Part shown: positions 13,396 through 24,066 of the stretch, piece after piece
Layout: the number at the start of each line of letters is the position of its first letter
Numbering within the stretch: position 1 is the first letter of the stretch
Source: Carnegiea gigantea
Taxonomy: Eukaryota; Streptophyta; Magnoliopsida; Caryophyllales; Cactaceae
Assembly (NCBI GenBank): GCA_029747015.1
Contig: JAKOGI010000186.1
Location: 794,001-858,000 of the forward strand
DNA length: 64,000 nucleotides
Reading direction: 5' to 3'
Notes under the pieces: generated by a model
Told to the model about the DNA's origin: nothing
Databases searched by the model: none
The model's input: the letters and a program-made list of their open reading frames with translations, nothing else
Position numbers and translations under genes: made by a program

Positions 13396-14143
13396 CTTCT
13401 CTTTTGATTTTGATAATCTCTTATGTCGTATGTAGTTTTCAACTTACTAACAAATAGGGGAAACTTCATAGATCCCACCACCACCCCCCCTTAAAAGAAG
13501 AAAAAAGAAAAAAAAAGTAGGGAGTTTGCTCATGAAGAAGTAGCAATGACCAACTAGGTATTGATTATTTCTGTTTCCACCACGAAGGAAATTGTAGACT
13601 ACCTGGTGCAGCTAGTTTTTTGCACTGTAGCAAGTAGCAATATTGTATTATTCTGTATGTTGTTCCGCAGATGAATAAGTTTGGTATGGATACTTGAAAA
13701 TGTGCAGTTTTTTTTAAGGGGGTTTTTTTAAAGGTAAAAATGTGCAGTAAATAAGTAACTGCTCTCCCTTTTATTCCATGTTGTCAAGATTCAAGTTGAC
13801 AATCAAACAATTCTCATATTTAAGTATTCTTTGGATGTACAAGAACAAATTGGTTCTTTATAGTTGCTGTCTTTCTCACCCACTTCTACACAAACTCGGT
13901 GGATTCAATCAAAGGGATTTACACTCTTCCCGAATGAGGAGAGAGTTTTAGCTGTGAGGGGGTTAATGGCTGAATTTTATTTTCTCTAGATCTAGAGATA
14001 TGCAGACTTACTTTTGCAAAACAATCCATATAATCGTCTTCCCAATTCTCTATGACATTTTCCATAATAATGGCGTATATATAATATCTGTTGCGATTAA
14101 GAAAATAATAATATAATTATTTTTTCAAATGCAAGTAAGTACA
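13396..14143. other. 3' flank of the WRKY gene
   Basis: Presumed 3' UTR and intergenic DNA. No further gene is seen. Confidence 0.4.
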
Positions 14144-14500
14144 TCACTGGTCTGAAAATCTACTTAGATGCCTACAAACACCCATCCTTGTAGCACATTT
14201 TAGACAATCATCCAATATCAATTTCATGTCACAATGGTCCTTGAACCCCTTGTCGATCAGCTTTGTTGATCCCCACTTTATAGTGTTTGGACCTTCCAAA
14301 TACCGGCATCCCCCTTCCCCCCCCCCCCCCCAAAAAAAAAAACAGTACTTGCATTCAAAACCCGCAAAGCAAATTGAGTCTTTCCCCAAGCAAAGTATAT
14401 GGGCTTCAGTAACATCATCAACGTGTACAATTGGAATTTTCTCTATCAATTCCTCCAAGAACATCAACTGCTTATATGCAATCTCACTGGGATAAAATTA
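14144..14500 (-). pseudogene. Dihydroflavonol/vestitone reductase-like pseudogene, copy A
   Basis: C-terminal remnant of an NADPH-dependent short-chain reductase of the DFR/vestitone/anthocyanidin reductase family, which acts on flavonoids and related phenylpropanoids. The frame shows the family blocks KIPIVHVDDVTEAHI, then STKLIDKGFK and ILDDCLKCATRMG, in the right order. The segment between them is replaced by a C15/A11 homopolymer stretch at about 14314-14341. The Rossmann N-terminus and catalytic YxxxK are absent, so it cannot be active. Confidence 0.6.
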
Positions 14501-14769
14501 CCAGCACAGAGTGAGGCAGGTAAGGGAGTATTGTGTCCCCTCCTATCAGCCCAAGTCCTAAGGTTACCACCTCCAAATTTCCGCCTTGTCCATGTTTTAA
14601 GATTTCTTTCTTCGTCTGCACCTTCGAACTCACGTAATTCCGTAATGCACAAAGTACATATACAAATGCAATTATAAACGCAAGCTGAATGTGTTCTGAT
14701 ACAACAGGAATGGTGATGAAAGGAAATAGGAACAAGAAGGATAGAGAAGTTGGTTGCCCTTTCTTGATC

Positions 14770-15015
14770 ATATTCATGTTACATTTGTATTTGAACCCCT
14801 TATCAATCAGCTTTGTTGATCCCCACTGCATACTCCTCTTTGGAGCTTCCAAATACCTGCACTGACTTACTTTTCTTTGATATGAAATTCTGCGCAATTC
14901 TGCTTGTAATACTGTGCAATTTGAGCTGACGATACATGGTCACTGGCACATAAGAATCTCACACTGATTGAGTCTTTCTCCAAGCAGAATATATGCGCTT
15001 CAGAAACATCATCAG
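14770..15015 (-). pseudogene. Dihydroflavonol/vestitone reductase-like pseudogene, copy B (3' part)
   Basis: This is a second copy of the same C-terminal region. Minus-strand translation gives DDVSEAHIFCLEKDSIS, ASDHVSSAQIAQYYKQN and, after a one-base shift with a GTAAGT-like remnant, STKLIDKGFKYK. The upstream block EIPIVHTDD is found at 17601-17631, beyond the inserted LTR element 15016-17600. The join is seamless once one ATCAG target copy is removed. It is tandem to copy A and about 450 bp away. Confidence 0.6.
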
Positions 15016-15265
15016 TGTTACAAGCTGTGAGCTAGAGAGAAATGAAGAACGAGAGAAAGAATGGAAGGAATCATGTTTTTCTATTCATTCACCTTCAATG
15101 TACATCCTCTGGCTATTTTATATACAGAGGTTAATAGCATTTGTTAGAGATAATCTGCAACTAATCACATGGGAAAGGGAGAATTAGTTACAACTGAATT
15201 CTGCTATTTGTCTAACAAACAGAACAAACAGAAATAACTAACTTCTGAAATAACCATCCTCAACA
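15016..15265 (-). repeat. 3' LTR of the copia-type element
   Basis: 250 bp, TG...CA. It matches the other LTR except for a G/A and a C/T difference. It adjoins the polypurine tract on its right. Confidence 0.9.
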
Positions 15266-16835
15266 CCCCCCCTCAAGCTGGGGTGGGGAAGAATGGCAAT
15301 GATTGCCCATCCCCAACTTGGATAAAATCTCGTTATGTTGACCTGCGATGTAGGAGTTGGACTGCTGGTCAGACTAGAGTTACAGAACTTGTGGTCCACA
15401 AAGTATAGGCCATCCACTTGTTTACCAATTGCCAAAGGTTGCTTCATTGAAAGGTCCTGAATGTAACATGTGTTAGGGGAAAAAATCACATATGCAGATA
15501 ATTGTTTGGCCAACTTACTGGCAGACAGCAGATTATAATGAAAATCTGGAACATGTAAAGCATTGGAGAGAGTCAGAGAAGGAGTGAGTTGAATGATTCC
15601 AACATTGTGGATTTTAGCTTTTTTACCATTGGGCATAGTGATAAAAGAATCTTGTGGAAGAGGGGAATAAGAAGAGAAGTATTGTAGGTTAGGTGTGATG
15701 TGGTCTGTAGCACCACTGTCAATGATCCACTTTAAGCCAGGATTTGAAGCTGAAAAACAAGAAACCTTACCTGCCAACATAGCTGCACCAGTGGAATCAC
15801 CTGAGGTTGGAACTGAAGTCCCAAGATCATGCTTACTCAGTATCGCAAGAAGTTTATCATACTGGTCAGCAGTGAGGAATGGGGCAGACTGTTCTTAATC
15901 AGTAACTGGAGGGACTCCATGTTGGGCTGTAGCTACTACTCTTCTGCCTCTGTCTATAGTTGCATTTCCTTTCTGTTTTTGCAATTTGAAACACCTATCA
16001 ATGGTATGACCATTTCTCCTACAGTAGTTGCAGAATAGAGGTGTTCTTCTTGAGGAAAGTGTGGAGGTGAGCTGCTGAGTATGCTGTTTCTGAGGAGGAA
16101 AGTTTTGGTTCTGTTTTGAGAGAGAAATGCAGAGGAGTCTCCAACTATTGAAGAAGAAGTTTGGAGTTCTCTTTGTCTCTCTTCTTGAAGAACCATACTT
16201 AAAGCTTGGCCAATTTGTGGCATAGGATGAGTCATGAGAATATTTCCTCTTACCACAACATATACATCATTCAAGTCCATGAGGAATTGAATTAAATGTT
16301 GATTCTCAAGCAATTTAACCATAGCATCTCCAGCAGGACAGTCAGAATTAGGACATGTAGGAATGCTTACAAGTGCAGCATATTCATCCCAAAGAATCTT
16401 GCATTTAGTAAAATATTCTGAGACTGATAGACTACCTTGAGAAAGGTTATTGATCTCCCTTTGTACCTGAAATATCTTGGTGCCTTGACTCTGTCCATAA
16501 CGAAGTTCAAGTTCCTCCCAGATTTGCTTAGCAGTGGAGTAAAATAGTACACTAGTGGCAATATCCTTCTTGATGGAATGGAGCAACCAGGATATTACCA
16601 TTGCATTGCAACGTTCCCATTGAGGAACCAGAGGGCCAGTAGCAGGTTTAGAACAAGATCCATTAACGAACCCTAGCTTATTCTTTGAAACAAGAGAGAC
16701 CTCACAAGATCGTTTCCATTTACCATAATTTGTGCCTATGAGAGGCTCTGATGACAAGCTGCAGTTTGGATGATCAGAAGGATAGGGAAACAATTCATGA
16801 GTATGATCAAGAACAGTTGCATCAGATGCTGCCAT
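15240..16835 (-). pseudogene. Retrotransposon gag-protease reading frame, broken
   Basis: The start is the ATG at 16835. The N-terminal gag part is the copia-type nucleocapsid domain found in plants (WKRS..., then IWEELELRYGQ and the LSQGSLSVSEYF block). A frame slip near 16100-16130 precedes a zinc knuckle, C-X2-C-X4-H-X4-C, at about 16010-16045. An in-frame stop follows near 15895. The protease motif WIIDSGATDHI is at about 15720, followed by a GAG-pre-integrase-like stretch. The frame then runs straight into the polypurine tract and LTR, so the rest of pol was deleted before transposition or soon after. Confidence 0.75.
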
Positions 16836-17032
16836 TGATGAATTCTGAAGGATTAGTAAGAGGTTTGAATCAGATGTTGAGGAAATGAACTGGATTGAGT
16901 GATGCAAACAATCGATGAATCAGAAAAGTTACTGAATCACAGATCGATTGATCATTTGAAAAAAAAAACAGATGCAATCAATAATGGCGGAATCTGGAAG
17001 ATGAGGATTCAGCCATTAAGGCTCTGATACCA

Positions 17033-17246
17033 TGTTAAATTTATCATAAATTGGGCCTTAATCCACCGATCAGTACATACAAGTCATGAGAGGTTCCATC
17101 CCAAAACCAATTGGTAATAGGTAGAGTAACTCACAAGCTTATATACATGCTCAAACCCTTCAATTTTATCAATGTAGGACGACACCCACTTTTATATTCT
17201 TTGTATTTTATCAATGTGGGATAATACCCACTTTCACACTCCAACA
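17033..17246 (-). mobile_element. TRIM-family LTR embedded in the copia leader
   Basis: Minus-strand reading gives a 214-bp block beginning TGTTGGAGTGTG and ending TTTAACA. A purine run (GTGAGGGGGCG) precedes it, and a second primer site, TGGTATCAGAGC (17021-17032), follows it. The short segment 17247-17338 before it matches the internal region of the TRIM at 44034-45705. The leader therefore carries internal region, polypurine tract, LTR and PBS of another family. Confidence 0.65.
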
Positions 17247-17350
17247 CGCCCCCTCACGTGTGGGCTACTAATAAGGTCCAACACGTGCACACAATTTTAA
17301 TCAAATGGGAACGGTGGCAAATCAAGATCGAGCAACTCGCTCTGATACCA

Positions 17351-17600
17351 TGTTACAAGCTGTGAGCTAGAGAGAAATGAAGAACAAGAGAAAGAATGGA
17401 AGGAATCATGTTTTTCTATTCATTCACCTTCAATGTACATCCTCTGGCTATTTTATATACAGAGGTTAATAGCATTTGTTAGAGATAATCTGCAACTAAT
17501 CACATGGGAAAGGGAGAATTAGTTACAACTGAATTCTGTTATTTGTCTAACAAACAGAACAAACAGAAATAACTAACTTCTGAAATAACCATCCTCAACA
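17351..17600 (-). repeat. 5' LTR of the copia-type element
   Basis: 250 bp, TG...CA, followed on the minus strand by the PBS and on the outer side by the ATCAG target copy. Confidence 0.9.
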
Positions 17601-17632
17601 ATCAGTGTGCACAATTGGAATTTCCTTGCAGT

Positions 17633-17794
17633 ATGTGTGATTGTGATCACCACTTTGTTCCACCTCTAATTCCAGTGAAAGTGAGAGGCCCCAACTTCAA
17701 ATTGAGGCCGAATACGGAATATGACCCAGCTGTGTCAGAAGTTGATCTTACTGATACCACAGCCATAGGGGAGAAGGTGAGATTGAGACACTAG
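17633..17794 (+). other. Short unidentified open frame (53 codons)
   Basis: An ATG-to-TAG frame with balanced composition (VPPLIPVKVRGPNFKLR..., many Asp/Glu/Arg) lies beside the reductase remnant on the opposite strand. I do not recognise the peptide. It may be chance or an exon scrap of an unidentified gene. Confidence 0.15.
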
Positions 17795-18606
17795 GTTGGG
17801 TAAGCCCAAGGACCACTTCACCGATCCTACCATGCATATTGTTCAGTACTTGTCATTTTTTTCCCGATCATTATTTAGATAAGGTTCAAAATAAAGGAAA
17901 AAATTTCTTTTTTGGGTCATGGATCTTCCATTTCACTGGAGTCGAGCTACTGTTAACCTAATAAGGAGTAGAACTCTCCCATCACAGATTTTCTCCAATT
18001 ACAAGACTCAAACCAAAAACCTTGCTTAAAGGGGAACAAATGACATACTACTTGAACCAATTTATGCCGGTACAAAAGGAAAAATATAATAAGACATTTC
18101 CATGTATAACTCTTATCATTAACTAAACTATAAAAATTGCACACAAACTCCATGGTCCGACAGCTTTATGCTCTTAGCCAAGAATGGAAACCAACCAAAT
18201 AGTTTAGGATGTCAAGCTTACTTTCTTACTCTCAAATTCTTTATGAACCACACATTTAATTAATTAAATTAAATTAATTGAAGGCCGTAATATGAAATGT
18301 CAATAATATCATGAAAATTCTGTTATAAGGAATACAATTTTTGTATAGAATGGTTTCTTGATAATTTATTGTGACACCGTCTACATAGTAAGTTTATTTT
18401 GTTTTCAATTTGGGGTGATGGTTAATGAAGATGTAATCCGTCTCACGATAAATAATTGTGAGACGGTATCATGTGACACTTAGGGAAAAAAAGGCTAGTA
18501 ATCTTTACTTGATTCACAAATATTTATTATGAGATATTCTGATCTAAAAATCTATAAATGTATTAAAACACTATTAACGACGGAAGATCAAGTCACTCAG
18601 CCACCA

Positions 18607-18641
<35 letters not shown>

Positions 18642-19018
18642 TAACAACAACAACAACAACAACAACTGAGGAAGATCATGGGTATATGAAAAATTTTGGG
18701 AGGTATATATGGATATATAAATCATACATATAAGCTAATTCCGAACCAAATAACTTGTTACACTATAACTTTAGGTTTTAATCATAAATACAAAATTAAT
18801 TTTTTGTTTTGGTTTACACTACTACAATATTGTAGGACATATACTAATAATATAAGAAAATAAATTCTAACCAACAAAAATGACTATCTAACATAGAGAG
18901 TTTATATAATAGTTCTAAACTAATCATGTCATTAACTGCTACAAAGTTTTTCGTCAATTTAATTATGAGCTATTTTAAACTTAATTATTTGTAATTTTCA
19001 TTGGCAGCTACTACAATC
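17795..19018. other. Intergenic DNA
   Basis: AT-rich; no gene seen. It contains the trinucleotide microsatellite at 18606-18666. Confidence 0.4.
18606..18666. repeat. (AAT)n-(AAC)n microsatellite
   Basis: About 60 bp of trinucleotide repeats that change from AAT to AAC units. Confidence 0.95.
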
Positions 19019-19376
19019 AGGCCCTATAAACATCTAAAAACTTTATACAAAAAAACCCAAGTAAAAAGTTTTACGTATATTACATGAATTGTCAAGCTTC
19101 TCTGAGCTATTGAGTTGACGGAGGAGAGGAGTAGATAAGAGAAAGAAATTAAAACAAGCAAAATGAATGAATAAGTATCATGTTAGCAAAAGAATGCAAG
19201 TAGGATTTCAGTTTTGAATATCATTGAATGTAATTTTGACAAAAAGAAATGGGCAATATAGTAATTTTGATATTAAATAATAAAAAGCTCTTGCAAATTA
19301 AAAGTTCATCCAGATAGCTTTTGACAAATTAATTTTTTGGATCCGAAAAAAATGTTTATCATATCAAACAAGGCCT
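19019..19376. mobile_element. Possible MITE
   Basis: Ends AGGCCCT and AGGCCTTGTTTG (complement) are inverted and similar to the termini of the element at 663-1078. There is no coding capacity and no clear target duplication. Confidence 0.3.
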
Positions 19377-20100
19377 ATGCTAGAATCGCTAGTAAATGAA
19401 CATCTCTAAGCTGTGGAGTGAAGTCATGGGTGACTTCACTTGGAGAAGAACTTGCAACATAATTGGCAAACTCAGACAAAAACGGTAGGTAAAACTAAAA
19501 CACCTCACGTTGATTATTCGTTGAATCCATTCAACACCTTGATCATCGTGATCTTTTGCCCCATCTTAGATCTTTTTTTTTCCCTTTATTTATTTATTTA
19601 TTTGTTTTGGTAGTTTTTGCCGTCTTCACTAAAAAAACAAAGGAGAGAGAACGAGCATCCACCTAAATTACCTAATATATGATAATGATATATAAAAGAA
19701 GCTAGAAAATGAACATCTATCTCAAAAATAAATTTTAATGGGGAGATGTGAGATATGAGCTTGCTCCGATCATCAGAAGGGGAGGGGGAGATGGGGTTTT
19801 TTTTTTTAAAAAAAAAGCATTTGATTTTGGTCAATTTGACTCTCTATTTTCAAATATGAAATAAATTATGTAAATAAATTTGAAAACATCAAATAAATTT
19901 GATTTTAATATTTTTTTTTAAAAATTCTGTGTTCCTTTTTTTGGGGGGGGGGATTCTGTTTTCTTATGAATTCATTTATTTAGTTAGTTTTGTGCGGATG
20001 GCTCACGACAAGACAACAATGAGGTTGTTAAAGATGTGACATTTTTATTTACAGCAAAAAGAAGATACAGATGTACCTAGTGTTGGAATTTAATTTTGGC

Positions 20101-20325
20101 TGGTAAAAGAGAAAAGTGCATTTTCATTGGATATATATAGCAATGAGTCCAAGGGGTATCGTTGTAGCCATATGAATATACACTTTTCTCCTTTATGAGT
20201 ATGCATTTTTCTCTTTTACCATCCATTTGAATGCCTCCTCAAATATGACATCTCTTGAAATAATTAACTTCTTTTGAGTTTCTGAATTATAGAATGATAC
20301 CCCTCGGATTCATCGTTATAGCCAA
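20101..20325. repeat. Foldback sequence
   Basis: A 21-bp arm at 20101-20121 pairs with 20201-20221 with one mismatch. A second inverted pair, around the words AAGGGGTATC and GATACCCCTC, links 20141-20160 with 20296-20313. This is consistent with a small foldback element. Confidence 0.4.
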
Positions 20326-20700
20326 TGAATAATGCCTTCAAATTTGCAAGACATTCAATAGGATCAAGGTGGCCACACAAAATAATGTGCGGTCATATAA
20401 AATTGGATTTTATTAGGAATAAAATAATCAGAGGCAAAGTCGGAGTGAGACACATAGAGGATAAGATGAGAGAGACAATACTTACATTGTTTGGCCATCT
20501 AAGACAAGAAGCATAGAAGAGTGTAGGAGAGGAAACCTAAAAGAATTAACATTCTGGAGTGTAGAAGAGGTTGAGATCAAAGAATAGCTAACATGAAGTG
20601 ATTAGACATGATTTGAATTATTTAGGACTAATAAAATGGAAGGCATGACTCAGGATAGGAGTCTATGAAGATATAGAATTAAAGTTGTGACTATAGGTAG
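20326..20700 (+). pseudogene. LINE (RTE-type) 3' fragment
   Basis: The frame ending near 20516 contains KVGVRHIEDKMRETILTLFG. This resembles the KVGVAPIEDKM..RLRWFGH block at the C-terminus of plant RTE-type reverse transcriptases, which are common as dead fragments. Downstream frames echo the remaining C-terminal region with stops. It has no function of its own. Confidence 0.55.
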
Positions 20701-20759
20701 CCGGATGCTTTCCTTGCTTTCGCTATTGAGTGCATAGGGAACCCGGGACGAGTGGTTTT

Positions 20760-23700
20760 GGCTTTTATTTACCATGTGTTTTATGTAATTTTGCATACTT
20801 GTAATTAAAGATAAAATTGTCTATATTTAGATCTCTCCAAACACCACAGAAGCGGGCCAGGACTCATATTAAAAATTGTTGTTTTTATTTGTCAATATAA
20901 TTAAGGTAAACAATTTGTGTATATATGACGTGCCAATATGACATAAAGGTTGCTCAACTCTATATCGGTCAAACATATGATTTAATTAACACATGAAAAG
21001 TTGATCGACTTAACAAAAGCATGCGGACATCCCCAATTACACCAATCAAAATATGGCGTTCGTCAAATATTATACAATGATTTACAACTGCCCCCAACAG
21101 TGAATTAGTTTTATGTAGAAAATAGAAAACCTCTTTTATTAACGTCAAGAGCCATCTCATGCTTTAAATTTTATTCTTACTAAGCTTTGTATTAGATTGG
21201 TTGGTATTATTTAATCACTATTTATCCGAGCTAATTTGTTTTGCATAAGATTTGATTTAAAAATTGGTACATGCATGCGTTAAATTAAATGGACAAAAAA
21301 ATAGTTGTTTTGGATAGATCAGGCTAATTAGGCTTTCCATAAGAAATCATAATTTATATAAAATGACCACATGCATAAATTGTAATATTCTTTAATTTTA
21401 AAATTATATTTACAAGTTCGCTTTTAACTACAAGGCCAATATCATACACTGAGTGAAAAAACCTTTTATATCAGTTTATATGACGAACAATTTCTTTAAT
21501 CTAACTTTCGATAATTTTAACTATTGAAATAAGGTCAGAAATTGAAATTCTTTAATTCGAGATAAGAAATTATATTTTAATTAATTGAATTTATAAACAT
21601 GAACGTACCTAACACAAAACCCTATGGCTGTTAGCACTCAAATTTTCTTATGGGTCTTTTTTTAAGGGATGGACGGAACAAGCAGTGGAATATGGGAATT
21701 AATTGATACACAAGTTTAGTGAAACCCAGAAACAAAGGAAAAAGCCTTGGAATGCACATGAAATATGTTTCGTCTGAAATATGTTTGTTTGGTCACTGCT
21801 CTCTCTAACATTCAACTTTTCTACTAGAAACAAAATTGGGGTTGGGATTCAGTGAGATTCTTTTCTACTATAAATGGACAACCTTGCAGCTTCTTCATTT
21901 CTTGCACGTAACTAGAATATAGTTCTGTTTTCTTTGAAATCAGGAATTAAAATAAAAATACAAATAAGTTTTGACAAAAACGCAAATATATGATTAAAAG
22001 TGCATCATTGATTTAATGACTCAGTACAATATGCGAGATATTGAATGTATTTTATTTTATTCACTTTGTTTAAAATTATGATAATTGTAAACCGTAGGCT
22101 GATTTACGCAAGTATTTGTGAGTTCACCTAAAATAAAAGAAATTAATTTTTACAAAAACCCTTTCACAATTGTTTATTATGAAACGGCTCACACAATAAG
22201 AGTTTTAATTTTTTTCTAAAGAATTAACAGTTACATAACAATGATGTCTTATAATAATAATTTTTCGTACGATGATCACACAGAATACTTTTGAAAAAAA
22301 ATATATAAAAACACCTTTAACAAACGCTTGGGGCATATGAATCTAATCTCCATCCTAAGACAATAAAAAAGGGGCAAGCCAACACCTTTCAATACTACGT
22401 CGTGAAAAGTCAATACCCATACCCAAAAAATAATTAAAAAAAAAAATCAGAGCTTATTAAAGGCGCAAGTCCAAGTCCAACCAAAACACACCAACCAAAA
22501 AAAAAAACAAAAAACAAAAACCTACATGAGTTCTAGAATGCCACGATGTGTACAGCTACTACAGTCTACAGTTTAGTCTCTCTCCTCTTAGCACTGATTA
22601 ACAAACAACACTTAAGGATGTTTGTAAGAGCTTATCTATTTTCATCATGCGAAAACATATATTTGAGTTTTTGATAATCTTGTGTGAATCACTAAATGGT
22701 CATATGTTTGATTTTTATAACGAAAGGTAAAGTTTTATTCCTTTCAAATTGTGTATGCATATTATATTTAAACCTTACCATTGGATCTAACAATACTTCT
22801 TCGTACTCTTGACCAAAACTAAATATCACCGAGTTTGAATCGTGGTCGAGTAATTTGTTTTTGTCTTAAAAATACATGAATTTAACCTATCTAATTAAAA
22901 AAGTCCTGGTTGATAACTTTTACACTTCCGTAATTCTATAGCATAATTATGAAGTCAAACTTGATTGAAGATTAGCAAGAAGTGAACCAACATGAAGTTC
23001 GATGAACCCCTAATGATACGCATGCTAATACGAACACATCCCAAAGGACCCAAGCCCAAAAAATGTGATGCAGCTTATGTGCCATCAAACAAACTTATAA
23101 AATATTTTTTAAGAATAATTTATTCTTGAAAATCTTACGCCATTTTTATTGGAAATTTTCATATTAGAAATCACAGTATCACTCAAAACTATTTTACATA
23201 TGCATTCATATCATCATATGATTTGTTGCTTGGATTGGGATCTCAGTTAATTTAAATGACAATGAGACTTTATGAGGCTTTGCAATGCATATATACATCA
23301 AATGTTTTTCGCTTATTTTGATTTTTACAGCCCTAAAACTTTCACAATTATTTTTTCAAATAATCAATTTTATACAAGAAAATTAGTTTTGGAAGAATTT
23401 TACACTACATGCATGCCACAAATATATAAAGTTGGAAAAAGGCACCCATGGTTTTCAAAATGACTGACGATTTCGGATAAATTCCAATTTGAAATCAAAT
23501 TAATGTCATTCTCTTCTTATCATCCAAACAGTACATATATCGTTGTAATGTAACAATTTTCGTTAGATTATTACAGACCAACCCTACGATCATTTTCATA
23601 GCAATGGTGAAAATTTCTTTAGAATCGGGTCCACACACTCAACTGAATAATTGGCTTCTTTATCAGTTGCAATTGCGCCGTGATTGCAACAAGCTATGTC

Positions 23701-24066
23701 ACACCTACTTCATCCAGTATTGGTCCATGGTAAGGGAAATTGGTCACAGCCTCACGCACAAGTGGGCATAAGAAAGCAGCACTGTACAAGAAACTTTATA
23801 TTCTCATTAAACGACCACAAATTAAATTAATGAAACACCCAAGCCTATACAATCATGTCCTGTTATCCACTTTGGGACAGTCTGAGACTCTGATCGATAA
23901 TGTACCAGCTGAAAACTGAAAGAACATATATTAAGCACAGTGGGGAGATCACACAGACACTCTTTTGAAGTGTGTGTATGAACATGATAAAATTACAATG
24001 CAAGTTTATTGTGCATCGATCTTTAATTTATTGGGTAATTAATTGACTTCATGTGTGTATCTTGAT
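20760..24066. other. Intergenic DNA without recognised gene
   Basis: AT-rich DNA with only short chance frames. The end nearest 24067 is the presumed 3' flank of the first UGT. Confidence 0.45.

Larger units (their letters stand above)
15016..17600 (-). mobile_element. Non-autonomous copia-type LTR retrotransposon (gag-protease only)
   Basis: Two 250-bp LTRs (15016-15265 and 17351-17600) start TG, end CA and differ at only two bases, both transitions. Each outer side carries the 5-bp target copy ATCAG (15011-15015 and 17601-17605). The coding strand is minus. A primer site complementary to initiator-Met tRNA (TGGTATCAGAGC) lies at 17339-17350, and a polypurine tract at about 15266-15288. Only gag, a zinc knuckle, the protease DSGA motif and a GAG-pre-integrase segment remain. 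Integrase, reverse transcriptase and RNase H are missing, so mobility would need enzymes from another element. Confidence 0.9.
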
